Origin: UBA12481 sp012523435
GTDB taxonomy: Bacteria > Bacteroidota > Bacteroidia > Bacteroidales > UBA12481
Assembly: GCA_028686135.1 (NCBI GenBank)
Contig: JAQUCP010000001.1
Span: 1-64,000, forward strand
Length of the DNA: 64,000 nucleotides
Direction of reading: 5' to 3'
The notes under the pieces are model-generated. The model saw only the letters and a list, made by a program, of their open reading frames with translations. It did no database searches and had not been told where the DNA came from. Both the position numbers and the translations under genes were made by a program. Positions within the stretch are counted from its first letter, which is position 1. Each line of letters begins with the position of its first letter. Shown one piece after another: positions 1 to 9,504 of this stretch.

Positions 1-167
1 TGACTGTTTCAGTTTTTGATTTACAGGGGCGATTGATGCACGAATCAAGAGGAAATATTCGCCAGGTCAATCTAGGGCATCTGCCCGGTGGCCTCTATTT
101 TGTGCAGATCAGCAATCGGTCAAAGATTCTGCTCAGGGAAAAAGTAATCCTTTCTCATGAGCAATAA
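1..167 (+). CDS. C-terminal end of a T9SS type A sorting-domain protein (partial)
   Basis: The gene enters from the left edge and is read in frame 3, with its stop at 165-167. The visible 54 residues have the pattern of a type IX secretion C-terminal domain: V-x-V-x-D-L-x-G-R near the start, then L-x-x-L-P-G-G-L-Y-F-V, and a basic strand before the end. Such domains send the protein through the outer membrane and are cut off by the PorU sortase. Nothing of the catalytic or binding part is visible, so the cargo cannot be named. The stop overlaps the proposed start of the next gene by 11 bases, which suggests translational coupling. Confidence 0.8.
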   Translation, partial: TVSVFDLQGRLMHESRGNIRQVNLGHLPGGLYFVQISNRSKILLREKVILSHEQ

Positions 168-1209
168 AATGTGGCTCCATCTCGATGAGATTGAAGAACA
201 GAGCGAGCTGTTTGAGCATTTCAGGTTTGTAGCAGATCCCGGTCAGAACCTTTTACGGATTGACAAATTCCTGCTTCACCGGCTCCAGGACACTTCTCGG
301 ACAAAAATCAAGGCTGCTGCCGATGCCGGTTGTATTCTGGTCAATGATAAGCCAGTAAAAGCCAACTACAAGGTAAAGCCTGGGGATGTAGTATTGATCC
401 AACTCTCTTATCCCCGCAAGGAGTTTACCCTAGTTCCTGAAGATATTCCGTTGGATGTAGTTTACGAGGATGAATCACTCCTGGTAGTCAATAAAAAGGC
501 CGGAATGGTGGTCCATCCGGCCCATGGGAACTATACAGGAACTTTGGTTCATGCTCTGGCGTGGAGATATCGAGAGCTGGATATGTTTTCCCAGGAGGAC
601 AGTCGAGCCGGGTTGGTTCACCGGATTGATAAAGACACATCCGGCTTGTTGGTTGTTGCCAAGAGTGAGAAGGCTAAAAGCTTTCTGGGAAGACAGTTTC
701 TGGAAAAGACGTCACACCGGCTCTACCAGGCTCTGGTTTGGGGAGTTCCAAAAGAGCCCACCGGAACCATTGAAGGACATATTGGCCGGAACCCTAAAAA
801 CCGCCAGACGATGCATGTCTTTCCGGACGGATCTCATGGCAAACATGCCGTTACTCATTATCGCATTCTGGAGGACCTTGGCTATATCTCATTGATTGAG
901 TGTAGATTAGAAACAGGCAGAACTCACCAAATCCGGGCTCACATGAAGTATATTGGCCACCCACTCTTTAATGATGCGGATTATGGCGGTCATGAAATTC
1001 TCAAAGGGACCACCTTCTCCAAATACAAGCAGTTTGTTGAGAACTGCTTCAAGATTTTACCTCGGCAGGCCCTCCATGCCAAAGAGCTCGGGTTTACCCA
1101 CCCCGAAACCGGTGAATGGATGTTTTTCAATTCCGAACTCCCGGATGACATGACTGAAGTGATCGCCAAGTGGAGAAAATACTTAAGCGGCAGGTCGCTC
1201 GAAGTTTAA
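157..1209 (+). CDS. RluA-family rRNA/tRNA pseudouridine synthase
   Basis: This enzyme isomerises uridine to pseudouridine in structured RNA. The 350-residue protein has an N-terminal S4 RNA-binding domain (about residues 30-95, with the I-D-K-F-L and G-D-V-V patterns). A PseudoU_synth_2 catalytic domain follows (about 100-320). The catalytic block HRIDKDTSGLLVVAKS carries the invariant Asp in the H-R-x-D-x-x-T-S-G motif, and the later R-x-H-Q-I-R-A-H-M motif is also intact. The fold and length match the RluC/RluD group, but the sequence alone does not say which RNA position is modified. The ATG at 157 overlaps the previous gene; ATG 169 is an alternative start. Confidence 0.93.
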   Translation: MSNKMWLHLDEIEEQSELFEHFRFVADPGQNLLRIDKFLLHRLQDTSRTKIKAAADAGCILVNDKPVKANYKVKPGDVVLIQLSYPRKEFTLVPEDIPLDVVYEDESLLVVNKKAGMVVHPAHGNYTGTLVHALAWRYRELDMFSQEDSRAGLVHRIDKDTSGLLVVAKSEKAKSFLGRQFLEKTSHRLYQALVWGVPKEPTGTIEGHIGRNPKNRQTMHVFPDGSHGKHAVTHYRILEDLGYISLIECRLETGRTHQIRAHMKYIGHPLFNDADYGGHEILKGTTFSKYKQFVENCFKILPRQALHAKELGFTHPETGEWMFFNSELPDDMTEVIAKWRKYLSGRSLEV

Positions 1210-1213
1210 AATT

Positions 1214-1246
1214 TTGCTGCATTTTAATAAAATTTTCATACCTTAG
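1214..1246 (+). promoter_or_regulatory. Predicted promoter of ddl
   Basis: A TTG at 1214-1216 lies 22 bases before TACCTTAG (1239-1246), a 7-of-8 match to the Bacteroidota -7 element TAnnTTTG. The ddl start at 1284 is about 30 bases further on. The same TACCTTAG variant precedes the gene at 51425. Confidence 0.5.
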
Positions 1247-1283
1247 AGTTTGAGAGGCTTTTTGTGTTGATTTATATTACTCA

Positions 1284-2273
1284 TTGAAAAACAAGCGCTT
1301 AAATATAGCCATTGTCGCTGGTGGCGATTCATCCGAGCGGATGATATCACTCCAGAGTGCTGAAAACATCCTATCAAACCTGGATTCTCGCTTGTACGAA
1401 GCACAAATCGTAGAGATTTCGAAGGCGGAGTGGAAGGTAAAGGAATCCAACGATCGTTACTGGCCGATCGACCGGAACGATTTCACGTGGAAGCCCAATG
1501 GGGTAGTTAGGCGGTTCGATGCGGTTATTAATTCGATTCATGGGCGTCCGGGTGAAAATGGGACGCTCCCTGCCTATTTTGATCTGATTGGCTTGCCCTA
1601 TACAGGGTGCCGGCCTTTTTGTAGTAGTCTGACTTTCAGTAAATTTCATTGCAAGCAGGTTCTCCGGCACTCGGGGATCCAGATGGCTGATTCGCTCATG
1701 ATTCGTCAGGGGCAAGCAGTGGATACTGATAAGATAATAGAACAGATAAAGTTACCCTGTTTCGTCAAACCCAACAATGGAGGTTCTAGTTGTGGAACAT
1801 CCAAAGTAACGAAAGCTGACGAACTGATGCCGGCATTGGAGCAGGCATTTTTAGAGGACCGTGAGGTGCTCATTGAATCATTCCTACCGGGGACGGAGGT
1901 CACCTGTGGCCTTTTCAAGACTGGCACAGAAAGCCAGGTCTTCCCGATCACTGAGATTGTCAGTAAGAACTCTTTTTTTGATTATCAAGCCAAGTACACA
2001 GCCGGAGTATCCGATGAGATAACCCCCGCCCGGATTCCGGCCGAAACCGCCCGGTCCGTTCAGGACCTATCATCATTTATTTATGACGTATTGGACTGTC
2101 GAGGTCTGGTGAGGGTAGACTTCATCCTGGTGGAGGGTGAACCCTGGTTCTTGGAAGTCAATACCGTCCCCGGAATGAGTGACCGAAGCATCATTCCCCA
2201 ACAGGCCGCAATTGCAGGACTAAGCCTTGACAAGCTTTTCAGCATCCTGATTCAGGATGCCATGACGCGGTAA
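1284..2273 (+). CDS. ddl: D-alanine--D-alanine ligase
   Basis: This cytoplasmic ATP-grasp ligase joins two D-alanines for the peptidoglycan stem peptide. The 329-residue length is usual for the family. Typical segments are visible: I-A-I-V-A-G-G-D-S-S-E at the N-terminus, H-G-R-P-G-E-N-G-T (about residues 88-96), the ATP-grasp stretch C-F-V-K-P-N-N-G-G-S-S-C-G, and the C-terminal V-D-F-I-L ... P-W-F-L-E-V-N-T-V-P-G-M block with Mg-binding Glu and Asn. The best start is a TTG at 1284; no in-frame ATG lies early enough to keep the first conserved strand. It follows the pseudouridine synthase but has its own likely promoter. Confidence 0.93.
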   Translation: MKNKRLNIAIVAGGDSSERMISLQSAENILSNLDSRLYEAQIVEISKAEWKVKESNDRYWPIDRNDFTWKPNGVVRRFDAVINSIHGRPGENGTLPAYFDLIGLPYTGCRPFCSSLTFSKFHCKQVLRHSGIQMADSLMIRQGQAVDTDKIIEQIKLPCFVKPNNGGSSCGTSKVTKADELMPALEQAFLEDREVLIESFLPGTEVTCGLFKTGTESQVFPITEIVSKNSFFDYQAKYTAGVSDEITPARIPAETARSVQDLSSFIYDVLDCRGLVRVDFILVEGEPWFLEVNTVPGMSDRSIIPQQAAIAGLSLDKLFSILIQDAMTR

Positions 2274-2297
2274 TTTTCATTAAAAAAAATTTTAGCC

Positions 2298-3011
2298 ATG
2301 GTTAGAAAACACCTGTTTCTGGCCGCTCTCCTCATTATGGGAGTAGCCTTCCTGTCTTCCTGCGATAAGGAGGAATTATCCGGAAAGAAAGAGATCCTTG
2401 CTATGATTTTTGAGGCCAGCAAAAATGAGGATCTGTCGAAAAACGCAGTTGCAACAATTACCGGAACCGATGTTGTAACACACGTCCCCTTTGCAACTGA
2501 TCTTTCGAAATTAATCCCTACAATTGAGATCTCACCTCGGGCAAGTATTAGCCCTTCAGGTGGTAGCGTTACTGATTTTTCCTCACCGAAAACATACACG
2601 GTAACCGCTGAAGATGGCACAACCAAAGATTTCACCGCCACGGTAGAGTGCGAACCTGCCCCTTATATCGGAACCTGGGATGGTGGCCCAATCTCTGTCA
2701 ATGGAATTGGCCTGGTCAACGTGGAGCTCACCATGGATGAGGTAGGGAATATGACCCTCAAACTCATCGATGTGATCACCCAAGACCTGGAAACCATCTC
2801 CCTGAAAGGGACTTTTGATCCTAATTCACGAATAGGTTGCCATAATATGCTTCAGCAAACCCATCGGTGGATGAATGATCAATGGAAAGAGGAAGTAGCC
2901 ACCCGGGTGTTCCAGTATGACCTACAGATTTCCGGTGGCATCAAATTCTATTATTGCCATTGTGACCCGTTCACAGAGTGGCTCTTCCAGATCGAACTCG
3001 CGAAGTTGTAG
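2298..3011 (+). CDS. Lipoprotein with DUF5018-like domain
   Basis: The 237-residue protein has a signal peptide ending in a lipobox (L-S-S-C, Cys22). The Asp-Lys-Glu-Glu after the Cys resembles the Bacteroidota lipoprotein surface-export signal. Residues about 30-115 look like a DUF5018 repeat: an I-x-x-F strand, a P-F-A-T-D-L-S-K-L-I-P-T-I-E-I-S-P pattern and a closing Y-T-V-T-A-E-D-G-T motif. The C-terminal half, with four Cys and several Trp, resembles nothing I recognise and may be a lipocalin-like beta sandwich. The function is unknown. It lies 25 bases after ddl and converges on gcvP. Confidence 0.8.
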   Translation: MVRKHLFLAALLIMGVAFLSSCDKEELSGKKEILAMIFEASKNEDLSKNAVATITGTDVVTHVPFATDLSKLIPTIEISPRASISPSGGSVTDFSSPKTYTVTAEDGTTKDFTATVECEPAPYIGTWDGGPISVNGIGLVNVELTMDEVGNMTLKLIDVITQDLETISLKGTFDPNSRIGCHNMLQQTHRWMNDQWKEEVATRVFQYDLQISGGIKFYYCHCDPFTEWLFQIELAKL

Positions 3012-3042
3012 CATACAGGACTCCTACGGAAGCCCTTATTCA

Positions 3043-5901
3043 CTACTCTTCAAGCCCCTGGCAACTACACACTAAGTTGCGGTCGCCAAAGGCATTATCG
3101 ATCTTGCCTACATAAGGCCAGAACTTGTTCTCTTTGATCCATGGCAATGGATAGGCTGCTTTTTGCCTTCCGTATGGATGAGTCCAGGTATCACAACTGA
3201 TGTGATTGGCTGTATGTGGAGCATTTTTGAGCACATTGTTCTCGCGTTCGGTAATCCCGGATTCAACATCGCTGATTTCAAAGAAAATAGAGATCATGGC
3301 TTCAATGAACCGGTCGAGTTCCTCTTTGGATTCACTCTCGGTTGGTTCAACCATCAGAGTCTCATGAACCGGGAACGAGAGTGTTGGGGCATGAAAACCG
3401 TAATCCATGAGCCGGCGTGCAATATCCGAGGTCTCTACCCCAGTCCGCTGCTTCAGATCGCGACAGTCGAGAATGCACTCATGCGCAACACGTCCGTTAG
3501 CACCTGAATAGAGAACTTTGAAATAGTCTTTCAAGCAGAAAGCCAGGTAGTTGGCATTAAGAATGGCTAACTTTGTGGCTTCGGCCAAACCATCCGGTCC
3601 CAGCATCTGGATATAAGCATGAGAGATGGTGAGAATCAATGCACTACCGTAAGGAGCAGAGGCAATGACTCCACCTTTTGATCCTCCCATGGGGACTACG
3701 GGATGAGTCGGCAGGAAATCAACCAGATGCGCAGCAACACCGATCGGGCCTACACCAGGACCGCCACCACCATGGGGTATTCCAAAGGTTTTGTGAAGGT
3801 TCAGGTGACATACATCAGCACCAATGAGCGCAGGTTTGGTCAATCCAACCTGAGCATTCATGTTGGCTCCATCCATGTAAACCTGGCCTCCGTTGGCATG
3901 GATGATCTCAAGCATTTCACGGATTTCAGTTTCAAAAACCCCGTGAGTTGATGGATAGGTGATCATGAAAGCTGAAAGATTGGCCGAATGCTCCTTCGCC
4001 TTTGCCTTGAGATCCTCAAGATCCACATTACCACGATCATCACATTTAACTACCACTACCCGTCCACCGGCCATGACAGCGCTAGCGGGGTTAGTACCGT
4101 GAGCCGAAGCTGGTATTAACACAACATTGCGGTAACCTTCGCCTCTCGATTGGTGGTAGCGGTTGATAACCGATAGCCCGGCATATTCTCCGGATGCGCC
4201 GGAGTTTGGCTGGAAGGAGATCGCCTTAAAACCGGTTATTTCACACAGCGCATCGCCTAATTCATTGATTATCTGTTGATAACCTTGAGCTTGATCAATG
4301 GGTACAAACGGATGAATATCTCCAAATTCCGGCCAACTTAAAGCGAACATCGAGTTCGCCGAGTTGAGCTTCATCGTACAGGATCCCAGCGGAATCATCG
4401 ACTGTGTCAGGGATATATCGCGCTGTTCCAGCTTTTTGATATAGCGCATCATCTCCGTCTCTGATTGATAGCGGTTGAAGCAGAGCCCACCCATGAAGTT
4501 TGTCTCCCGGGCAAACTCACGATCAAAACCAGCCGAATCGACGAACTCAGCAACCGGATTAAGTGGCATGCCAGCTGCTTCGGCAAAAATCGCCAGAATT
4601 TGATCAATCTCCCTTTCATCGGTCAGTTCATCCGTAGACAAACCGATGGTATCATCCTCAAAATATCTGAAATTAAACTTATTACGCAATGCCAGCTCCT
4701 TGAATCGCTCCAGCGTAACATTCTCCGGCAGCACGATTCTCAGTGTATCGAAGTAATCTTTGTTTTCCTGAACGTATCCGTATTGCTTAATCTCCAGCTC
4801 GATGGTATGGGCAGCCCGGTGAATCCTCCCGGCAATCTCCAGCAAACCATCCGGACCGTGATAGATGGCATACATCCCCGCCATCGTGGCTAGTAAGGCT
4901 TGTGCAGTACAAATATTTGAAGTAGCCCTTTCACGCTTAATGTGCTGTTCTCTCGTCTGAAGAGCCATCCTAAGTGCTTTATTACCATGCATATCAACGG
5001 ATACACCGATAATTCTGCCTGGAATATACCGTTTGTACTCCTCACGAGTGGCAAAAAAAGCAGCATGCGGTCCGCCATATCCCATCGGAATACCAAACCG
5101 CTGGGAACTGCCCAATGCAATATCAGCACCCCATTCGCCCGGTGCCTTCAACAACACCAGCGACATCAGGTCAGTCACCGCTGCAAAAAGCCCTCCCAAC
5201 TCGTGGATCCGATTAACCGTGCGTTCGAAATCCAACACCTTGCCATCTCCAGCAGGATATTGAGCAATAATTCCAAAAATCGTCTCATCAATCCTGGTTC
5301 CCAGGACATTAACAACTTTAACTTCAATGCCGAGTGGTAAAGCCCGCGTGCGAATCACCTCCAACGTCTGTGGAAAAATATTCTCGTCAACCCATAACAC
5401 ATTGGCTCCTCGGTTAACTAACTCTTTCGATCGAATATTGTGCATCATGATCATCGCTTCAGCTGCCGCAGTACCCTCATCAAGCAATGAAGCATTGGCC
5501 AGCGGAAGCCCTGTGAGCTCAATAATCATCGTCTGGAAATTTAGAAGAGCTTCCAACCTACCCTGGGATATCTCAGCCTGGTAAGGAGTATAAGAGGTGT
5601 ACCAGGAGGGATTTTCCAAGATGTTCCGTTTGATCACCGCAGGCAAAACAGTACCATAATATCCCATCCCAATCATTGAACGAAACTGCTGGTTACGAGC
5701 ACCCGCTTCACGTAACTTGACAAAGTATTCGTGCTCTGTCAGAGCCGGGGGCAGATTCAACCCATCCTTCATTCGGATGGATGATGGAACAACACTAGAA
5801 ATGAATTCTTCCATAGAATTCGATCCAACAACAGCCAACATCTCGTCAACATCATTTGCCCTTGGGCCAATATGTCTGTAAATAAAGCGATTAGTACTCA
5901 T
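3043..5901 (-). CDS. gcvP: Glycine dehydrogenase (glycine cleavage system P protein)
   Basis: The PLP-dependent P protein decarboxylates glycine and passes the aminomethyl group to lipoylated GcvH. The 952-residue chain is the full-length single-polypeptide form, with two aspartate-aminotransferase-like halves. The N-terminal half opens with F-x-x-R-H-I-G-P, and the C-terminal half holds the PLP lysine in H-L-N-L-H-K-T-F-G-I-P-H-G-G-G-G-P-G. The frame stays open up to 5982, but the ATG at 5901 is preferred: it matches the family N-terminus, and a -7 box (5935-5942) lies inside the extension. The gcvT and gcvH genes are not in this window. Confidence 0.96.
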   Translation of the reverse strand: MSTNRFIYRHIGPRANDVDEMLAVVGSNSMEEFISSVVPSSIRMKDGLNLPPALTEHEYFVKLREAGARNQQFRSMIGMGYYGTVLPAVIKRNILENPSWYTSYTPYQAEISQGRLEALLNFQTMIIELTGLPLANASLLDEGTAAAEAMIMMHNIRSKELVNRGANVLWVDENIFPQTLEVIRTRALPLGIEVKVVNVLGTRIDETIFGIIAQYPAGDGKVLDFERTVNRIHELGGLFAAVTDLMSLVLLKAPGEWGADIALGSSQRFGIPMGYGGPHAAFFATREEYKRYIPGRIIGVSVDMHGNKALRMALQTREQHIKRERATSNICTAQALLATMAGMYAIYHGPDGLLEIAGRIHRAAHTIELEIKQYGYVQENKDYFDTLRIVLPENVTLERFKELALRNKFNFRYFEDDTIGLSTDELTDEREIDQILAIFAEAAGMPLNPVAEFVDSAGFDREFARETNFMGGLCFNRYQSETEMMRYIKKLEQRDISLTQSMIPLGSCTMKLNSANSMFALSWPEFGDIHPFVPIDQAQGYQQIINELGDALCEITGFKAISFQPNSGASGEYAGLSVINRYHQSRGEGYRNVVLIPASAHGTNPASAVMAGGRVVVVKCDDRGNVDLEDLKAKAKEHSANLSAFMITYPSTHGVFETEIREMLEIIHANGGQVYMDGANMNAQVGLTKPALIGADVCHLNLHKTFGIPHGGGGPGVGPIGVAAHLVDFLPTHPVVPMGGSKGGVIASAPYGSALILTISHAYIQMLGPDGLAEATKLAILNANYLAFCLKDYFKVLYSGANGRVAHECILDCRDLKQRTGVETSDIARRLMDYGFHAPTLSFPVHETLMVEPTESESKEELDRFIEAMISIFFEISDVESGITERENNVLKNAPHTANHISCDTWTHPYGRQKAAYPLPWIKENKFWPYVGKIDNAFGDRNLVCSCQGLEE

Positions 5902-5934
5902 ATGATTGGATTTGGTCATTTGTAAAGTAATTGG

Positions 5935-5942
5935 CAAAGTTA
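5935..5942 (-). promoter_or_regulatory. Predicted -7 box of gcvP
   Basis: On the minus strand this reads TAACTTTG, a full match to TAnnTTTG. It lies 34 bases upstream of the chosen ATG at 5901 and argues against the longer open frame. Confidence 0.5.
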
Positions 5943-6007
5943 AAAAGAAGAATGACTTTAACCAGGGCAAACATATTATCAAAATTCAAGCGCTAACATC
6001 CTGTCTA

Positions 6008-6652
6008 TCAGTTGATAATAAAAGGATTGCTCATTATCTCTGTCCCTATGGTGCTGATCGGGCCATGACCCGGGAAGACCTCTGTTTCCGGGTCAAGAAC
6101 CAGCAACTGCTCCCGAATGCTGACCATTAACCTTTCGTAACTTCCTCCTGGCAGATCGGTCCGTCCAATACCCCCGGCAAAAAGGGTATCCCCGGTGAAC
6201 AACCAGCGCTTCTGCGGCACCCAGAAAGCAACCCCGCCCGGAGAATGCCCCGGAACAGCCAAAACCTGTATCCGGATCTCACCTGCCTGCAACCACTGGC
6301 CGTGCTCAAGATAGGCATCCGGCTCCGGAACCTCACCACTCAACTCCAAGCCGAAGAAAGCAGCCTGACTGACAGCTGTTTCCAGCAGCTTCATTTCATC
6401 CTGATGGATCAGAAACTGGGGGTTGTAAATGCGCTTGACAGCGGCTGTTCCCATGACATGATCAAAATGCCCATGGGTATTCAGTAAATAAGTCAAGTTG
6501 ATCTGTTGATCCTTCAAAAAGGTGTCTAACTTCATCTGCTCACCATGGGCACTAAAAGCTGCATCAATCAGAATACCATTGCCATCTTCATCGTACAAAA
6601 GCCAGGTATTCACCCGTAATGGATTAAAAACGAATTGTTTAAGTTGTATCAT
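6008..6652 (-). CDS. MBL-fold metallo-hydrolase (glyoxalase II-like)
   Basis: This is a 214-residue single-domain metallo-beta-lactamase-fold protein. The metal-binding motif T-H-G-H-F-D-H is at residues 59-65. Further ligands are in P-G-H-S-P-G-G (about 134-140), the F-T-G-D-T-L-F motif and the C-terminal F-P-G-H-G-P. It fits the small YcbL/GloB-like hydroxyacylglutathione hydrolase-type enzymes that are widespread in Bacteroidota; the substrate cannot be read from the sequence. It starts 15 bases after the T9SS protein gene (6668-9499), so it is probably the last gene of a pcm - T9SS protein - MBL transcript. Confidence 0.9.
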   Translation of the reverse strand: MIQLKQFVFNPLRVNTWLLYDEDGNGILIDAAFSAHGEQMKLDTFLKDQQINLTYLLNTHGHFDHVMGTAAVKRIYNPQFLIHQDEMKLLETAVSQAAFFGLELSGEVPEPDAYLEHGQWLQAGEIRIQVLAVPGHSPGGVAFWVPQKRWLFTGDTLFAGGIGRTDLPGGSYERLMVSIREQLLVLDPETEVFPGHGPISTIGTEIMSNPFIIN

Positions 6653-6667
6653 GGTCTCAATTTGATT

Positions 6668-9499
6668 TCAAATTTTGATAAAGGATCGGGTTTCCCAGGC
6701 AAAGAATCCATTGGCAACCCGAATAAAATAGACCCCGGGCTGAAGATCCCCCACCTCCAGCCGATGTTGGCTCCACTCCCCAATCTGTCCCTGCCGGATA
6801 ATCCTCCCAGAAGCATCCAGCAACGCCCACTGCCACTTCGAATCAGAACGCTGATTACCAATCGGATGAATATATAAATAATCAATAGCGGGCACCGGCC
6901 AGAGACGAAACGAAGGTATTCCAGCGGATACTTTACGGTCCCTGGCAAACCGTTGGGGATTCAATAATGGGAGGTTTTCCAATCGCGGTAAGGCGGTCGC
7001 TTTCAAGGTTGTCGATACAGATGTCTTTGAAGTTCTATCGAGTACATCAGCCATCCAAATCACAGCATTCATCCTAGCCCGCTCCACAGCTAGCGAGGCC
7101 AACAGACTATCAGCTTCGTTAAATGTTACAGCCATGGTGGCTAAGAGATCCTGTAACCACCCCTCTCCCTCTTTGAGGAATTGAACACCAAAAGGGGCTA
7201 GAAAACCTGACCGGAGCAGTGCCGGAGTCTGATGAAAGCATTCAATCATCTTGAACAGATCCAAGCTTGTACCAGACGAAACTTCCCTCCAAACCTGGTC
7301 ATACTTCCGGAGGTAATCCCCGGCCAGCTGCCACTCTTCTCGAGGATCTTGGTATCGACTTTCAGACAACCTTCCATACCCATCAAAAGTGTGATTAATA
7401 GATTCTACTCCATTAATATTCAGATAATTCATAAAGAGATAGAATCCATGCTCAGGAGTAGTAAATCCACCCTCTTCCAACTCAATGGCACCCAAAAGGG
7501 CTTGATCGTTGAGCCAGGTGAATCCGCCTACCCTCCACTCTAATGGATTAGCTTCAGCTCGGGGGATCTCTCCGGTCAGGCCGATGGCAGTTCCACCCGA
7601 CCCCTGCAAAAACACTACAGGTAGAGTGACCTCCTCGAAAGTATTCCCGGGTAACTGCGGACCAGCTAACAGCTCGTCGAACTGAAACTGCTGTTCCACC
7701 GCATTGCTTAGCAGGATCGAATCCACCGGGGGAGGCGAGTCAATAATAATTCCGGCAGGCAACCGCTGAAAATTATTATTTATGACTAGAGAGGAAGTAG
7801 CTGTTGGCGATCGTAGGAGAATGCCAGTGATACTTCCACCGCCATATTGGGAGTTAAACTGATTATCTGCTATATAAAGACGATCGGGTTGCTCAAGAAC
7901 GATCCCATAGGTGGTCCTGTCATTAAAACGCTGAAGGCTGAGGTTGTTGGTATCAATAACCAGAATACCCTGGGTTAATGCATGAACTGCGCAACGATTA
8001 TGAATGAAATCATTATGCGAAATCCGGATCTGCTGTTCGGGATCTGATCCGGCAATGGTCACTCCGCGGGCCAGATTGATAAATTCGCAATTTTGAACCG
8101 ATAGACTAGCATTTTTGACTGACACACCTCGTCCGGCCACATCGGCATCAAAAACAAAGGTCCCCTTCTCGTTGACAAATCGAGAAGACTCCACAGTCAG
8201 ACTCCGGCTACCTCTGAAGTCAATAAACCTCCCTGGCACTGTGCCCTCCTCATACTGATGCAACCGGTCAGTAATCAGGAATTGGGATCGGTCGATCAGG
8301 AGGTCATCAAGCACACCCTCTTCAATCAGGATAGAATAGCTGCAATTCCGGAAGAGTGCCTCGTTCACGTTAAGGATAGTAGGGCTACTGAGCCACAAAC
8401 CCACCCGGGCATGCTCAATAGATCCACCGTTAGCCAGCGCAATAACTGGCAACTGACCAGTCATTTCGGGAGGAACCCGCACGCCCTCCCACAGTTCCCC
8501 GCAAAGGTTACCAATCGTTCCACCACTAACTTCCAGGTTCGCGCCGGGCTCGAGATAGATTGATGATCCAATCGGCATCGAGAGATATCCGCCAACCGAA
8601 AGAGTGGCACCAGCACCAATATACCAGTCAGCATGAGCATAGGTAGTATCTGAAATGACTCGGATCTCTCCGGCTGCCAGAAAGACTGTTGAATCCGGCT
8701 GCCGATAGCAACTGTCATTGATGATGACTTCTGAGATATCTCCTTTTTCACCCCGAAGATGCTCCTGCATAATATCGAACTGGCATTTTGAGATGGCATG
8801 ACCGAATCCGGGCCAATAATCCATGATATTATTCGAGGTTCCTTCCTGTGGACAGCCGTTATCATCGCATTGATCACACTGCTCTCCATGGGGACCTCCC
8901 TGGAAATTATGCAACAACCCCAGACAATGTCCCAATTCATGGATCAGGTTTTTGGCACACTCTTCCACTGCTTGGTCCCTTGGTCGAGAGCGGTATTGAT
9001 GATAATATCCTCTGACCGCGATATACCATTTACTCCCGATCCCCATCGTATGCCCTCCCACAACCGAATGATTACCAGAGATAAACACCGGCAGCGTTTG
9101 ATATTTCTGTCGATAGCTAAACTCCTCATTATCATCAATATAAACCTGTCTGATATAGGGAGCCATGATATCAACTGAAGCATCCCAGGCGGCATAGTCG
9201 GCATGGAAATAGATTGTATCGACCCGAATTCTGACCCTGGCATCGGGGACATACACCGAAGGCACTGCTGGTTTTAAGGTATCCAAGTGGCCTAGTTTAT
9301 AGTTCACCCAGTCAACCACGTCTGCCAAAAACTGACGATGAGCGATCGAGTCGGGATGGAAATTTTCCAGGCTATCTTGATTCAAGAAAACATAAAGGGA
9401 GGTTCGCAGCGTAGCGATCTGTCCCTGGGCAGAGAACCCAAGGCACACTACAGCAGCTAATATCAGAAAAAGGCCTTTTATTAATCTTTTGCCGATCAT
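6668..9499 (-). CDS. T9SS-exported metzincin-like metallopeptidase with beta-helix region
   Basis: This is a 943-residue secreted protein. Residues 1-26 are a signal peptide. A zinc peptidase domain follows, with H-E-L-G-H-C-L-G-L-L-H at 187-197 (the metzincin HExxHxxGxxH) and a Met-turn N-I-M-D-Y-W around Met226; between them is a Cys-rich loop (C208, C211, C216). This fits M43-type or related peptidases. The middle (about 250-640) is repetitive and rich in N, I and V in the way of right-handed parallel beta-helices. The last roughly 85 residues are a type A T9SS sorting domain (L-x-P-G-V-Y-F-I-R-V). The start lies 5 bases after the pcm stop, implying coupling. The target protein is unknown. 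Confidence 0.88.
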   Translation of the reverse strand: MIGKRLIKGLFLILAAVVCLGFSAQGQIATLRTSLYVFLNQDSLENFHPDSIAHRQFLADVVDWVNYKLGHLDTLKPAVPSVYVPDARVRIRVDTIYFHADYAAWDASVDIMAPYIRQVYIDDNEEFSYRQKYQTLPVFISGNHSVVGGHTMGIGSKWYIAVRGYYHQYRSRPRDQAVEECAKNLIHELGHCLGLLHNFQGGPHGEQCDQCDDNGCPQEGTSNNIMDYWPGFGHAISKCQFDIMQEHLRGEKGDISEVIINDSCYRQPDSTVFLAAGEIRVISDTTYAHADWYIGAGATLSVGGYLSMPIGSSIYLEPGANLEVSGGTIGNLCGELWEGVRVPPEMTGQLPVIALANGGSIEHARVGLWLSSPTILNVNEALFRNCSYSILIEEGVLDDLLIDRSQFLITDRLHQYEEGTVPGRFIDFRGSRSLTVESSRFVNEKGTFVFDADVAGRGVSVKNASLSVQNCEFINLARGVTIAGSDPEQQIRISHNDFIHNRCAVHALTQGILVIDTNNLSLQRFNDRTTYGIVLEQPDRLYIADNQFNSQYGGGSITGILLRSPTATSSLVINNNFQRLPAGIIIDSPPPVDSILLSNAVEQQFQFDELLAGPQLPGNTFEEVTLPVVFLQGSGGTAIGLTGEIPRAEANPLEWRVGGFTWLNDQALLGAIELEEGGFTTPEHGFYLFMNYLNINGVESINHTFDGYGRLSESRYQDPREEWQLAGDYLRKYDQVWREVSSGTSLDLFKMIECFHQTPALLRSGFLAPFGVQFLKEGEGWLQDLLATMAVTFNEADSLLASLAVERARMNAVIWMADVLDRTSKTSVSTTLKATALPRLENLPLLNPQRFARDRKVSAGIPSFRLWPVPAIDYLYIHPIGNQRSDSKWQWALLDASGRIIRQGQIGEWSQHRLEVGDLQPGVYFIRVANGFFAWETRSFIKI

Positions 9500-9504
9500 G
9501 GGTA

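Noticed and set aside
953..1153. Many short open frames inside or opposite long genes
   Set aside because: They are shadows of real genes in other frames, without family motifs, own start signals or independent context.
5902..5982. 27-residue extension of GcvP
   Set aside because: The extension lies over a promoter -7 box and does not match the family start; ATG 5901 does.
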